A DNA stretch of 64,000 nt from Ruminococcus sp. (GTDB taxonomy: Bacteria > Bacillota > Clostridia > Oscillospirales > Ruminococcaceae): the NCBI GenBank assembly GCA_021199305.1, contig JAJQIH010000041.1, positions 1 through 64,000 on the forward strand, written 5' to 3'. Positions 44,542 to 54,272 of the stretch are shown here, one piece after another. Each line of letters starts with the position of its first letter. Position 1 is the stretch's first letter. Position numbers and translations under genes: made by a program. Below the pieces are notes generated by a model. That model was given only the letters and a program-made list of their open reading frames with translations. It ran no database searches and was not told the origin of the DNA.

Positions 44542-46848
44542 CTATTCGGCTTCTACCTTAAGCTCGCCGTTTTCTTCGGTAAGGCTTAAATGCTTTGTTT
44601 CAACTCTTAGCTCGTCAATCAGCACAGACGCAATTTTATCCTCAACCTCTCGTCTGATAACCCGACGAATATCTCTTGCGCCAAGCTTCTGGTTGTGCGA
44701 CTTGTGAGCAATGTAAACGCAAGCCTTTCTGTCGTATTCAAACTCAATTCCCTTTTCAGCAAGAGGTTCCTTCATTTCATCGAGCATCAATGCGCAAATG
44801 TCGGCGTAATTTTCTTCCGTCAAAGGATTAAATACTACTACCTCGTCGACTCTTCCCAAAAACTCAGGACGCAGGAAATCACGAAGTCCCTTCATCGCCT
44901 TTTCCTTTGAAATTTCCATATTCGTCTTGTTGAAGCCGACGCCTGTTTCCTGCGAAGTGCTTCCAGCGTTCGAGGTCATAACGATAACGGTATTTTCAAA
45001 GGATACGTTTCTTCCCTGAGCGTCGGTAATTTTACCTTCGTCAAGAATCTGAAGAAGTATGTTCATAACATCAGGGTGAGCCTTTTCAATTTCGTCAAAC
45101 AAAATTACCGAATACGGACGGCGGCGTACCTTTTCAGTAAGCTGGCCCGCTTCGTCGTAGCCTACATATCCCGGAGGTGAACCTATAAGCTTCGCTACAC
45201 TATGGCGTTCCATATACTCGCTCATATCAACTCTGATAAGAGGTTCAGTTGCATCGAAAAGCTCCTCGCCTAAAACCTTTACAAGCTCGGTTTTTCCAAC
45301 GCCTGTCGGTCCGACGAAAATAAACGAAGCCGGGCGGCGGCGCTTTGAAAGTCCTACCCTTGTCCTCTTTACAGCCTTAGCAACAGCATCTATCGCCTGC
45401 TCCTGTCCGATTACTCGTTTTGAAAGCGACTCTTTAAGGTTTCTGATTTTTGAATACTCAGTTTCAACAACCTTGTTAGCAGGTATTCCCGTCCAAAGCT
45501 CAATTACCTTAGACAGATCCTCCTCGCTTACCTTAATGTTATCAGCCTTTTGCTGCAGCTCCTTCTGATTTTCTTCAATTCTAAGTATATCAGCCTTTAT
45601 CTCGGCTATCTTTTCAAAGTCAGGCGACTCGGCTCCCTCAAGCTCCGAAAGCTCAGCGTTTTTAGCTTCAAGCTCCTTTGAAATTTCAGCAAGCTCGGCA
45701 AGCTCAGGACTTCTTATACTCGTCCTTGCGCAAGCTTCATCAAGCAGATCTATCGCCTTATCAGGCAGGAAACGGTCGTTTATATACCTCTCTGACAAAA
45801 TTGCACACATTCTGAGCGTTGCGTCGTCAATCTTAACCTTGTGGTATTCTTCGTAATACTTTCTGATTCCCTGAAGAACCTCAATGGTATCAGCAAGCGT
45901 CGGCTCAGAAACGGTAACAGGCTGAAATCTTCTTTCGAGTGCTGCGTCCTTTTCGATATACTTTCTGTACTCCTTAAAGGTTGTAGCGCCGATTACCTGA
46001 ATTTCTCCTCTTGAAAGCGCAGGCTTTAAAATGTTAGCAGCATTCATACTTCCCTCTGCGCTGTCGCCTGCTCCGACAAGATTATGAACCTCGTCTATGA
46101 ACAGAATTACGTTTCCAAGGCTTTTTACCTCTTCAACAAGTCCCTTTACACGGCTTTCAAACTGTCCTCGAAATTGCGTTCCGGCAACCATAGCTGTAAG
46201 GTCGAGAAGATAAAGCTCCTTTCCCTTCAGATGATAAGGTACGTCGTCAGCGACAATTCTTTGAGCAATTCCTTCAGCGATCGCCGTTTTACCAACTCCC
46301 GGCTCACCTATAAGGCAGGGGTTGTTCTTTTGCCTTCTTGAAAGAATCTGAACGACACGAGCTATTTCCTTGTCACGGCCGATAATGTTATCAAGCTTAC
46401 CGTCTCTCGCTCGCTCGGTAAGGTTAGTCGCATAGTTTGGCAGGAATTTAAGCTTGCTTTTCTTATCCTTTTTGTCCTTGCTACGTCCTCTTTTCTTTTC
46501 CTTTGTGCTTTCAGCTTCCGAATCTCCAGCTGTCACGCCTGAATTTTCGTTTGCAGCATTGCTCTGAGGATTAGAAAACTGTCCCAGCATATTTGAAAGA
46601 AAGCTCGGCATTGTCGGACTTCCACCCGGCTCGAAATCATCGCCGTCGCTTACCTCCTCCATCTGGTTTGTAAGCATTTCAAGATCATCATCGCTCATTC
46701 CCATAGACTTCATATAATCGTCTACCTGAGAAATTCCAAGCTCTCTGGCACAGACAAGACAAAGACCTTCATTTTTCTTTTCCTGTCCGTTCATAGAGGT
46801 TATAAAGACAGCCGCAGGACGCTTTTTGCATCTGGTGCACATCATCAT
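44542..46848 (-). CDS. ClpE-like AAA+ unfoldase with N-terminal zinc finger
   Basis: A 768-aa Hsp100 protein with two AAA modules: GEPGVGKTAIAEG with VILFIDEVHNLVGAG, then GPTGVGKTELVK with ILFDEIEKAHPDV. The N terminus has a four-Cys zinc ribbon (CTRCKK...CLVCAREL), as in ClpE, in place of the double Clp N-domain repeats of ClpC. A Gly/Asp/Lys-rich linker (about 60-130) follows, and a coiled-coil middle region lies between the modules. It likely unfolds proteins for ClpP. I start at the ATG at 46848, one of three in a row; a GTG at 46857 is too near AAAGGA. It is 27 nt after cvpA and ends in a terminator. Confidence 0.87.
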   Translation of the reverse strand: MMMCTRCKKRPAAVFITSMNGQEKKNEGLCLVCARELGISQVDDYMKSMGMSDDDLEMLTNQMEEVSDGDDFEPGGSPTMPSFLSNMLGQFSNPQSNAANENSGVTAGDSEAESTKEKKRGRSKDKKDKKSKLKFLPNYATNLTERARDGKLDNIIGRDKEIARVVQILSRRQKNNPCLIGEPGVGKTAIAEGIAQRIVADDVPYHLKGKELYLLDLTAMVAGTQFRGQFESRVKGLVEEVKSLGNVILFIDEVHNLVGAGDSAEGSMNAANILKPALSRGEIQVIGATTFKEYRKYIEKDAALERRFQPVTVSEPTLADTIEVLQGIRKYYEEYHKVKIDDATLRMCAILSERYINDRFLPDKAIDLLDEACARTSIRSPELAELAEISKELEAKNAELSELEGAESPDFEKIAEIKADILRIEENQKELQQKADNIKVSEEDLSKVIELWTGIPANKVVETEYSKIRNLKESLSKRVIGQEQAIDAVAKAVKRTRVGLSKRRRPASFIFVGPTGVGKTELVKVLGEELFDATEPLIRVDMSEYMERHSVAKLIGSPPGYVGYDEAGQLTEKVRRRPYSVILFDEIEKAHPDVMNILLQILDEGKITDAQGRNVSFENTVIVMTSNAGSTSQETGVGFNKTNMEISKEKAMKGLRDFLRPEFLGRVDEVVVFNPLTEENYADICALMLDEMKEPLAEKGIEFEYDRKACVYIAHKSHNQKLGARDIRRVIRREVEDKIASVLIDELRVETKHLSLTEENGELKVEAE

Positions 46849-46875
46849 TATAATCACTATCCTTTCTTATTTTTT

Positions 46876-47748
46876 CTATTTCACCATATTATAAAAGTAC
46901 TTGAATATCAAAGAATTGTCGATTGTAGATTCTGAGAAAATCGAATAGCTTCCCGAAAGGAAATACGATAGTCCTACTACAATAACGGCCACTAAGAGCA
47001 CAAACACTCCGCCCTTTAATATGCCGAATGCTCCGCCGAGCGCACGGTTTATTTTTCCAGCAACAGGAATCTTGTTTATTATTCCCGTCGCTGCAACCAA
47101 CAGCTTCAGCAGGAATCTGATAATTATATAAAAGATCAGGAACAAAACGCACTTTACCAAAGACACCAAAGCGTCGTTTACAAATGTTTCCTCAATAGCT
47201 TCTGCGGCAGCGCCTTTATCGTTGCTGACGCAAGCCTGTAAAATATCGACAATAGCGTCTGTTGAGTCCTCAACTCCTGAGAGGACTGCGTTGGATAAAA
47301 AGTCAAGCTTTGATACGCTCAATGCGTTTTCAAGCTCGTCGGACTTTACAAAGCTGTCGATATTGTCCTCAATCGTTTGCTCGTCTATTTCAACTCCCTG
47401 CCCTTCGGCGTAGAGCTTTATATTTTGAGTAATGTCGCCGTCTGTACCGATTATGCTTCTGATAGTGCTGTCGTCAGCTTCAATTCCCAGATCGTCTAAA
47501 ATATACGAATTGACAACGTCGGTTACATCAAGCTTATCGAGGTTTTCCTCAATAAGCGAGGTAACGCTTTCCTTGAAGCACATTTCATAAATCGGCTCCG
47601 CCAATCTTTCGGACAAAAACAGCGATAATACTACCGACAGCACAAAGCAAATAAGCGAAAGAATGCTCTTTATAAAGCCCTTCCTTACACCAAATGCAAA
47701 GAACACAATCAGTATCAAAACTACCAATAAATCGTAAATAAGCGCCAT
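46876..47748 (-). CDS. CvpA-family membrane protein
   Basis: A 290-aa protein with an N-terminal hydrophobic pair (about 5-50), a central acidic, probably extracytoplasmic region (about 60-190), and C-terminal membrane segments (about 195-275). RKGFIKSILSL near the start and GGAFGILKGGVFVLLV near the end are typical of the CvpA family (colicin V production). It is longer than the ~165-aa E. coli CvpA because of the central insert. AAGGAGG precedes the ATG. The role in Firmicutes is not well defined; neighbours suggest envelope or stress functions. Confidence 0.82.
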   Translation of the reverse strand: MALIYDLLVVLILIVFFAFGVRKGFIKSILSLICFVLSVVLSLFLSERLAEPIYEMCFKESVTSLIEENLDKLDVTDVVNSYILDDLGIEADDSTIRSIIGTDGDITQNIKLYAEGQGVEIDEQTIEDNIDSFVKSDELENALSVSKLDFLSNAVLSGVEDSTDAIVDILQACVSNDKGAAAEAIEETFVNDALVSLVKCVLFLIFYIIIRFLLKLLVAATGIINKIPVAGKINRALGGAFGILKGGVFVLLVAVIVVGLSYFLSGSYSIFSESTIDNSLIFKYFYNMVK

Positions 47749-47776
47749 TTTTCCTCCTTGGATTGGACATTATCAA

Positions 47777-48964
47777 CTAATAGCTATAATCTATCTTATT
47801 GATTTCTCTGTATCCTAAGAACAAAACCTCGTCGTCCAAAGCAATAAAATCAACATAATCGCTGCTTACCTGAGCTGTTGCTATCTGAGTTCCCGACATA
47901 GAGTACAGGTTAAGCAGGCTGTCAGTCAAGACATAAGTATTTCTCGAATCACACTCAACCGATTTGATTTCCTCGTCAAGCTCAAACTCAAGCGCATCGT
48001 TATCGCTTCTTATTACCAGAAGCTTCGATTTTGAAGAATCAATCGAATTTTTAATTGCAATAGATACAACCTCTGTCGATGCGTCAAAGTCAATCAGATC
48101 AGACTCGTATTCTATTTCACCTAATATTTTACCACTCTTGTCAAGTCTTATTACCCTATCGTCACAAACAGCTATAATGTCGCCGTCCGAAAGCTTGTTT
48201 GCCTTTATAACTGTGGTGTTTTCTATATTGTCGCTTTTGAATACTACCTCGTCCTCGTCAAAGTCAAGAGAATAGATATTCGTAATCATATCGCCGTTTT
48301 TCATTTCAAATGCTGAAACAAAGCAGCCGAGTCCGCTCGGCTTAAAGTCTACGGCGTTTATTCTTGCGTTATTTGCAAATTTATATATAACCTCTCCGTT
48401 CTTGTCATAAACGGTAAGATATGAGGAATAGCCTTCTGAGCTTGTAACTACTGCGAAGGAATTGTCTGACGACATCTCGGCAAAGTAAATATCCCCGTCA
48501 AGCTCCTTTTCAAACAAAATCTCCTTGTCGTTCATAACGCTAAGGGTGCTTGAGCCTCTGCCGTAAACTAAAACTCTTCCGTCGCCTACCTTTACCTCAT
48601 AATCTGAAAATGTATGCTGAATTGAATTTTTTCTGACTCCGTTTGCCTTGTAGAAATTTATATGTGTATCGGTTGCGATTATAAATTCGTCGCCGAATTT
48701 TACAAGCTTTGTATTGCTCGTGCTGCTGTCACTTGTCGAAATTGGAAAATTCCCCGCTTCAAGCTCGCCGTCGTTTACAGTTGTCGTTTGCGTTCTGTCA
48801 AGTATATCCTCAAACCACGGTATCCACGTGTTCCTTGTAAAATATAGCGCAAACACCGCCGCCAACACAAGCAGTATTATAGATAATCGGCGCAGAAATC
48901 TTTTTAGCTTTTTCTTTCTTCTTGCGCGTCGTATATCTGTCTGAAACGCTTTTGCCTTTGCCAT
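47777..48964 (-). CDS. DUF5711-like membrane-anchored beta-propeller protein
   Basis: A 395-aa protein with a basic N terminus (RRARRKKKLKRFLRR), one membrane helix (about 25-45) and a large extracellular part of repeated short beta-strand units (for example KFGDEFIIATDTHINFYKANG and VYDKNGEVIYKFANNARINAVD), which looks like a WD40/PQQ-type propeller. This resembles DUF5711 proteins seen beside cvpA and truA in Clostridia. I see no enzyme motif. GAAAGGA precedes the ATG. It lies between truA and cvpA, 28 nt from the latter. Confidence 0.68.
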   Translation of the reverse strand: MAKAKAFQTDIRRARRKKKLKRFLRRLSIILLVLAAVFALYFTRNTWIPWFEDILDRTQTTTVNDGELEAGNFPISTSDSSTSNTKLVKFGDEFIIATDTHINFYKANGVRKNSIQHTFSDYEVKVGDGRVLVYGRGSSTLSVMNDKEILFEKELDGDIYFAEMSSDNSFAVVTSSEGYSSYLTVYDKNGEVIYKFANNARINAVDFKPSGLGCFVSAFEMKNGDMITNIYSLDFDEDEVVFKSDNIENTTVIKANKLSDGDIIAVCDDRVIRLDKSGKILGEIEYESDLIDFDASTEVVSIAIKNSIDSSKSKLLVIRSDNDALEFELDEEIKSVECDSRNTYVLTDSLLNLYSMSGTQIATAQVSSDYVDFIALDDEVLFLGYREINKIDYSY

Positions 48965-48988
48965 TTTGTGTCCTTTCTTTTTCCCTCA

Positions 48989-49723
48989 TCAATAAAAAAC
49001 TCTATTAAGATAAAGTCCTTGCGGTGCAACTGTCTTTCCCGCCTTGGTTCTGTCCTTTGCTGAAATAATATCAGGGATTGCATTCTCCGGGATTTTTCCC
49101 TCGTTTATAAACAACAAGGTTCCCACCATTATTCTCACCATATTGTAAAGAAATCCGCTTCCGGAAAAATAAAACTTTACCAGATCCCCTTCTCTTATAA
49201 CTCTTGCATCGTAAATTGTTCTGACGGTTATCTGCTTGTCGCAGGCGGTAGAACAGAAGCTTTTAAAGTCATGCTCGCCTATAAAATCCTTCGCCGCCAG
49301 ATCAAGCTTTCGCTCATCTATCGGGTACCAATATTTGAGCGCTGTGTTTTTGTAAAACGGATTTTTTATTTCGCTGTTGTGAACTATATACTCGTATTCC
49401 TTGCCCTTTGAATCAAATCTTGCGTGGAAGTCCATTGGCGCTTCCTCAGCTGAAAGAATTGAAATATCAGGCGGAAGCTTCGGATTCAAGCCAAAAACTA
49501 TTCCCCTTAAAGTTATCGGACTTTCCGACTGAAAGGAAAAATAAAACTCTCTGGCGTGAACTCCGGTATCGGTTCTTGAACAGCCGTCAATAGTTATATT
49601 CTCGTGAAGAAGCTCAAAAAGCGCCTCCTCAACCTTTTGCTGAACGGTAATGGCGTTGTCCTGACGCTGAAAGCCGTGATAGCAGGAACCGTCATAAGCC
49701 ATTTTAACCTTAAAATTTCTCAT
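48989..49723 (-). CDS. truA: tRNA pseudouridine synthase TruA
   Basis: Makes pseudouridine at positions 38-40 of tRNA anticodon arms. The 244-aa protein starts MRNFKVKMAYDGSCYHGFQRQ and has the catalytic aspartate in GCSRTDTGVHAREF, plus YIVHNSEIKNPF, SGSGFLYNMVRIMVG and the C-terminal APPQGLYL-like end (here APQGLYL). Its start overlaps the ecfT stop by one nt (TGATG), with AAGGTGA upstream. truA commonly follows ecfT in Firmicutes, as here. Confidence 0.96.
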   Translation of the reverse strand: MRNFKVKMAYDGSCYHGFQRQDNAITVQQKVEEALFELLHENITIDGCSRTDTGVHAREFYFSFQSESPITLRGIVFGLNPKLPPDISILSAEEAPMDFHARFDSKGKEYEYIVHNSEIKNPFYKNTALKYWYPIDERKLDLAAKDFIGEHDFKSFCSTACDKQITVRTIYDARVIREGDLVKFYFSGSGFLYNMVRIMVGTLLFINEGKIPENAIPDIISAKDRTKAGKTVAPQGLYLNRVFY

Positions 49724-50532
49724 CAGAAAATATTCACCTTGTCAATGATAACAATCAGCACAATAGGAATTGCTGTAACAATTACTGCATTCAGATCCTT
49801 CATAGTCATATGAAGCTGTTTGAGCCTTGTTCTTCCGTCGCCGCCGTGATAGCAACGGCATTCCATAGCCATTGCAAGCTCTTCAGCTCTTCTGAAAGCT
49901 GATACGAAAAGCGGAATCAAAACAGGCACAAGAGCCTTCGCTCTTTTTAAAATTGAGCCAGACTCCATATCTGCGCCTCTCGCCTTCTGAGCCATTGTAA
50001 TCTTGTCCGTTTCCTCAATCAGCGTTGGAATAAATCTCAGCGCTATCGTCATCATCATTGCAACCTCATGAACGGGAAGCTTTATTTTTTTTAGCGGCGA
50101 AAGAACTCGCTCAATAGCATCTGTCAATTCTATCGGCGAGGTTGTGTAGGTTAAAAGCGAGGTGCCGACAATAAGAGCTATGATTCTTACCACCATAAAT
50201 ACGGCGGTTTTAACGCCCCCTGTCGTTATTTTAAAAATCCACCAATCAACCAGAACATCGCCTGTGGTTATAAAAAACAAATTCAAAATGGCTGTAAGAA
50301 TAATAAGCGGAGCTATCGGCTTTACGCTTTTTAAAATCATCTTCAGCGGTATTTTCGACATCATATATGCAAAGCCGATAAACAAAACACCCACTAAAAG
50401 TCCTAAAAAGGTATTCGCCATAAACAGCATTACAATAAACATCACCGTCAGAAGAAGCTTTATTCTCGAATCCAGTCTGTGAACAATGCTATTGCCTGGA
50501 AAATACTGTCCTATCGTTATATCCTTTATCAT
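49723..50532 (-). CDS. ecfT: ECF transporter transmembrane subunit EcfT
   Basis: Scaffold membrane protein of energy-coupling factor vitamin/metal importers; it links interchangeable S-components to the EcfA ATPases. The 269-aa protein has about six membrane segments, a GQYFPGNSIVHRLDSRIK start typical of the family, and the two Ala-Arg-Gly-type coupling motifs QKARGADM and ECRCYHGG in the cytoplasmic helices. No S-component gene is in the window, as expected for a shared group II module. It sits between ruvB and truA, not directly after ecfA2. Confidence 0.95.
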   Translation of the reverse strand: MIKDITIGQYFPGNSIVHRLDSRIKLLLTVMFIVMLFMANTFLGLLVGVLFIGFAYMMSKIPLKMILKSVKPIAPLIILTAILNLFFITTGDVLVDWWIFKITTGGVKTAVFMVVRIIALIVGTSLLTYTTSPIELTDAIERVLSPLKKIKLPVHEVAMMMTIALRFIPTLIEETDKITMAQKARGADMESGSILKRAKALVPVLIPLFVSAFRRAEELAMAMECRCYHGGDGRTRLKQLHMTMKDLNAVIVTAIPIVLIVIIDKVNIF

Positions 50533-50570
50533 TTAATTTCCTTTCATACCTTTGTTTGTGCAGACAGCCT

Positions 50571-51620
50571 TTAAAGAGTGGTCTGTCCGTCCTTGAGTAG
50601 TCCTAAATGCTTATAGGCCAGGTCTGTTGCTACTCTTCCCCTTGGCGTTCTTGAAATGAATCCCAGCTGCATCAGATACGGCTCGCAAACATCCTCAAGT
50701 GTTACCGCTTCCTCGCCGATGGCGCTCGCTAAAGTTTCAAGTCCTACAGGGCCGCCGTTATAGCCCTTTATAAGCATAGTGAGAAGTCGCTTGTCCATAG
50801 TGTCAAGTCCCAGCTTATCGACATCCATTCGGTCAAGGGCAATAGTTACAATCTCCTTGGTAACCCGACCGTTGCCCATAACGTCGGCAAAATCTCTTAC
50901 TCGTCTTAAAAAGCGGTTGGCAATTCTCGGGGTTCCCCGACTTCGCTTTGCAAGCTCAAGCGCTCCTTCCTTGTCGCAAGCGACGCCTAAAATTGAAGCG
51001 GAACGAAGAATAATATCGCAAAGCTCCTCCTGAGTATAAAGCTCAAGCCGCTGGATAACTCCAAATCTATCCCTTAAAGGAGATGTAAGCTGTCCTGCTC
51101 TGGTCGTAGCTCCAACCAGCGTAAACTTATTAAGATCAAGTCTTATGCTTCTGGCGCTCGGTCCTTTTCCTATTATAATATCAAGCGCATAATCTTCAAG
51201 CGCCGGATATAAAATCTCTTCAATCGCACGGGAAAGTCTGTGAATTTCATCGATAAAAAGCACATCGCCTTCCTGCAGATTTGTCAAAAGAGCTGCCAAG
51301 TCGCCTGGCTTTTCAATAGCAGGTCCGCTTGTAACTCTGAAATTAACTCCCATTTCGTGCGCAATAATTCCCGCAAGAGTAGTTTTTCCAAGTCCCGGAG
51401 GGCCGTACAGCAGCACATGATCCAGAGCGTCGTCACGCTTTTTTGCAGCTTCGATAAATATAGAAAGATTTTCCTTGACCTTTTCCTGACCGATATATTC
51501 GCTGAGAGTTTTCGGCCTTAATGAATAATCTATATCGTCTGTACGCTCGTCGCTTGTCGCTTCAGGCGCCACTATTCTGTTTTCACGGTTTTCAAAATCG
51601 AAATCGGATTTTTCTATCAT
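50571..51620 (-). CDS. ruvB: Holliday junction branch migration helicase RuvB
   Basis: AAA+ motor that drives branch migration with RuvA. The 349-aa protein has [15 protein letters not shown], Walker [46 protein letters not shown] with the arginine finger, and a winged-helix C-terminal domain ending in [17 protein letters not shown]. Its start overlaps the ecfA2 stop by 4 nt (ATGA). ruvA and ruvC lie 4-5 kb upstream in the same direction, so ruvB is split from them by glmM, a methyltransferase and the ecfA genes. Confidence 0.97.
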   Translation of the reverse strand: MIEKSDFDFENRENRIVAPEATSDERTDDIDYSLRPKTLSEYIGQEKVKENLSIFIEAAKKRDDALDHVLLYGPPGLGKTTLAGIIAHEMGVNFRVTSGPAIEKPGDLAALLTNLQEGDVLFIDEIHRLSRAIEEILYPALEDYALDIIIGKGPSARSIRLDLNKFTLVGATTRAGQLTSPLRDRFGVIQRLELYTQEELCDIILRSASILGVACDKEGALELAKRSRGTPRIANRFLRRVRDFADVMGNGRVTKEIVTIALDRMDVDKLGLDTMDKRLLTMLIKGYNGGPVGLETLASAIGEEAVTLEDVCEPYLMQLGFISRTPRGRVATDLAYKHLGLLKDGQTTL

Positions 51621-52477
51621 TTTTTCATCTCCATAAGCCTTTTGACAAGCTTCACGCCGTAATCGACTGTGTATACGTCCTCGTTTATATCAATTCCTCT
51701 TTTTTTGAGCTGGTTAAAAACGTCTGTAATCTGAGGTACCGACAAGCCCATAGCTTTAAGCTCCTCTGCTCTTGAAAACACAGTTCTGGTGTCGTCGTAG
51801 CAAAAAAGCTTTCCCTTGTTCATAACTAAAATCTTTGTGGCGTTTTTTGCAACGTCTTCCATTGAATGGGAAACAAGCATAACTGTATTTTTCTTTTCTT
51901 TGTGGTACTCCCGTATCATAGAAAGTATAGTTTCCCTGCCCTTTGGGTCAAGTCCTGCCGTTGGCTCGTCAAGAATCAGAACCTTCGGCTCCATTGCCAT
52001 TACGCCAGCAATAGCAACCCGCCTTTTTTGTCCTCCCGACAAATCAAAGGGGGATTTTTCAAGCATATTATCGTCAATTCCTACAAGCCTTGCCGTATCA
52101 CGAACCCGCCTGTCGACTTCCTTTTCGTCAAGTCCCATATTTTTAGGGCCGAAGGAAATATCCTTGTAAACGGTATCCTCAAAAAGCTGATACTCAGGAT
52201 ATTGAAAAACAAGTCCGACCTTAAAGCGAAACGCCCGAAGGGTTTTCTTGTCCTCCCAGTTTATCTTTTCGCCGTCGACAAAAACGCTTCCGCTTGTAGG
52301 CTTTAAAAGTGCGTTAAAATGCTGGATAAGCGTCGACTTTCCTGAGCCTGTATGACCTATTACGCCGACAAGCTCGCCCTCGTCTATTTTTATACTTACA
52401 TCATCTACAGCTACCTTTTCAAAAGGCGTTCCCTCGCCGTAAACGTATGTTAAATTCTGAGTTTCAATTATTGCCAT
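51617..52477 (-). CDS. ecfA2: ECF transporter ATPase EcfA2
   Basis: One of the two ATPases of the ECF energising module. The 286-aa protein has Walker [10 protein letters not shown] near residue 42, [13 protein letters not shown] (Q-loop), [13 protein letters not shown] signature and [13 protein letters not shown] Walker B. The YPEYQLF segment and ordering after a second ATPase gene point to EcfA2. It lies 12 nt after ecfA1 and overlaps ruvB by 4 nt. Confidence 0.94.
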   Translation of the reverse strand: MAIIETQNLTYVYGEGTPFEKVAVDDVSIKIDEGELVGVIGHTGSGKSTLIQHFNALLKPTSGSVFVDGEKINWEDKKTLRAFRFKVGLVFQYPEYQLFEDTVYKDISFGPKNMGLDEKEVDRRVRDTARLVGIDDNMLEKSPFDLSGGQKRRVAIAGVMAMEPKVLILDEPTAGLDPKGRETILSMIREYHKEKKNTVMLVSHSMEDVAKNATKILVMNKGKLFCYDDTRTVFSRAEELKAMGLSVPQITDVFNQLKKRGIDINEDVYTVDYGVKLVKRLMEMKK

Positions 52478-52489
52478 TAAATTTCATCC

Positions 52490-53347
52490 TTAGTCGCTAC
52501 TTAAAAGCTTATACAAAGCTTCAACACATTCGTCCTCTGTTGTAATTTCGCTGTCAAGCTCATATCCGCACTCGTTAAGTCTGTAAACAAGCTCGGTAAC
52601 CTGAGGTACGTCAAGTCCTAAAGACTTTATTTCATCCACTCTCGAAAAAACCTTCTTCGGTTTATCGTCCATAACTATTTTTCCGTTGTCCATAACGACA
52701 ACTCTGTCAGCTTGCGCCGCTTCGTCCATATAGTGAGTTATCAGCACAATAGTTACTCCTCGCTCACGATTGAGCATTTTTATTGTGTTCATAACCTCTT
52801 TTCGTCCTCGTGGATCAAGCATTGCTGTCGGCTCGTCAAGCAAAATGCAGTCAGGCTGCATAGCTAAAATTCCAGCGATAGCAACTCTTTGCTTTTGTCC
52901 TCCCGAAAGTCTGTGAGGTGCGTGCTCCCGATACTCGTACATTCCGACAGTTTTTAAAGAGTCGTCAACCCGCCGCCTGATTTCTTCGCTGGGAACGCCC
53001 ATATTTTCGGGCGCAAAGGCTACGTCCTCTTCAACTATCGTCGCAACTATCTGATTGTCGGGGTTTTGAAAAACCATTCCGACCGATTGCCTTATATCCA
53101 GAATTTTACTCTCGTCCTTGATGCTCATTCCGTTTACAAAAACGTCTCCCTTTTCAGGAATATTGATAGCGTTAAAGCACTTCGCAAGAGTTGACTTTCC
53201 AGAGCCGTTATGTCCTAAAATTGCAACGAACTCTCCCTTTTCGACTTGAAGAGATAAGTCTTTGAAGACCGTCGTTTTGATTGGCGGCTCTTCCATTTCA
53301 TTCACATACGAAAATGTGATATTGTCTGCGTTCAGAAATACACTCAT
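52490..53347 (-). CDS. ecfA1: ECF transporter ATPase EcfA1
   Basis: Partner ATPase of EcfA2. The 285-aa protein has Walker [32 protein letters not shown] (the Q-loop typical of EcfA1), [13 protein letters not shown] and [13 protein letters not shown]. The C-terminal domain ([15 protein letters not shown]) is similar to that of EcfA2, as usual for these paralogues. It is 41 nt downstream of the methyltransferase gene. Confidence 0.94.
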   Translation of the reverse strand: MSVFLNADNITFSYVNEMEEPPIKTTVFKDLSLQVEKGEFVAILGHNGSGKSTLAKCFNAINIPEKGDVFVNGMSIKDESKILDIRQSVGMVFQNPDNQIVATIVEEDVAFAPENMGVPSEEIRRRVDDSLKTVGMYEYREHAPHRLSGGQKQRVAIAGILAMQPDCILLDEPTAMLDPRGRKEVMNTIKMLNRERGVTIVLITHYMDEAAQADRVVVMDNGKIVMDDKPKKVFSRVDEIKSLGLDVPQVTELVYRLNECGYELDSEITTEDECVEALYKLLSSD

Positions 53348-53388
53348 TATATTTTCCTTATTGTTATTTGTTTAAAAGCGTCATACTA

Positions 53389-54261
53389 TCATTTTGTCCA
53401 GATTGCCGTTGAACCACAAGGCAGAGCTGCTTTTGACAGCTCAACAGGCAGACCAATTTCATCAGCCGTTACATTGCCGCCAAATTTCGGAGCAAGCAGG
53501 TCGCTTAAAATATACGCCATAACCGACGGTGAAAGTCCTGTCGTATAGCTGTTGAGCAAAAAGAAGATTGGTGCTTCGCTTAAAACGTTTGAGCAAAGCT
53601 TTACGAGGTCGTACACGCAATCCTCAAGCTTCCAGACCTCGCCGCCAGGACCTCTGCCGTAGCTTGGCGGGTCCATTATAATAATGTCATATTTGTTGTT
53701 CCTTCTTATTTCACGGCTTACAAACTTCTCGCAGTCATCAACTAACCAGCGAACAGGCTTATCAGCGAGTCCGCTTGCAGCGGCGTTATCTCTCGCCCAC
53801 TGCACCATTCCCTTGGAAGCGTCAACGTGAGTAACGCTCGCTCCAGCATTAGCGCAAGCAAGCGTAGCTCCGCCCGTATAGGCAAAAAGGTTTAACACCT
53901 TAACCTCTCGTCCTGAAGCTTTTGCAGCTTTTATTTTTTCGGCTGCAAAATCCCAGTTTACCGCCTGTTCAGGGAAAAGTCCTGTATGCTTAAAGCCTGT
54001 CGGGCGGATAATAAAGCGCAGATCTCCGTAGCTTATCTTCCAGCTTTCAGGAAACTTTTTTCTAAACTCCCATTCACCACCGCCCTTGTTTGAGCGGTGG
54101 TAAACTCCGTCAGCTTTTTTCCAGAGAGAGGTTTTATGCTCAGACTTCCAGATAACCTGTGGATCGGGACGAACGAGCGTTACGCCGCCCCAGCTTTCAA
54201 TCTTTTCGCCGCAGGAGGTATCTATGATTTTGTAGTCCTTCCAGTTTTTTGCTACCCTCAT
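53389..54261 (-). CDS. SAM-dependent methyltransferase, RlmI/RlmK-like
   Basis: A 290-aa Rossmann-fold methyltransferase with motif I LNLFAYTGGATLACANAGA near residue 125, THVDASKGMVQWARDNA, and the catalytic-type DPPSYGRGPGGEVW. This set is found in the RlmI/RlmK-like family that methylates cytosine or guanine of 23S rRNA, but the N-terminal PUA domain of RlmI is absent, so the substrate is not assigned. It starts about 12 nt after glmM on the same strand. Confidence 0.82.
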   Translation of the reverse strand: MRVAKNWKDYKIIDTSCGEKIESWGGVTLVRPDPQVIWKSEHKTSLWKKADGVYHRSNKGGGEWEFRKKFPESWKISYGDLRFIIRPTGFKHTGLFPEQAVNWDFAAEKIKAAKASGREVKVLNLFAYTGGATLACANAGASVTHVDASKGMVQWARDNAAASGLADKPVRWLVDDCEKFVSREIRRNNKYDIIIMDPPSYGRGPGGEVWKLEDCVYDLVKLCSNVLSEAPIFFLLNSYTTGLSPSVMAYILSDLLAPKFGGNVTADEIGLPVELSKAALPCGSTAIWTK

Positions 54262-54272
54262 TTTATTCCTTT

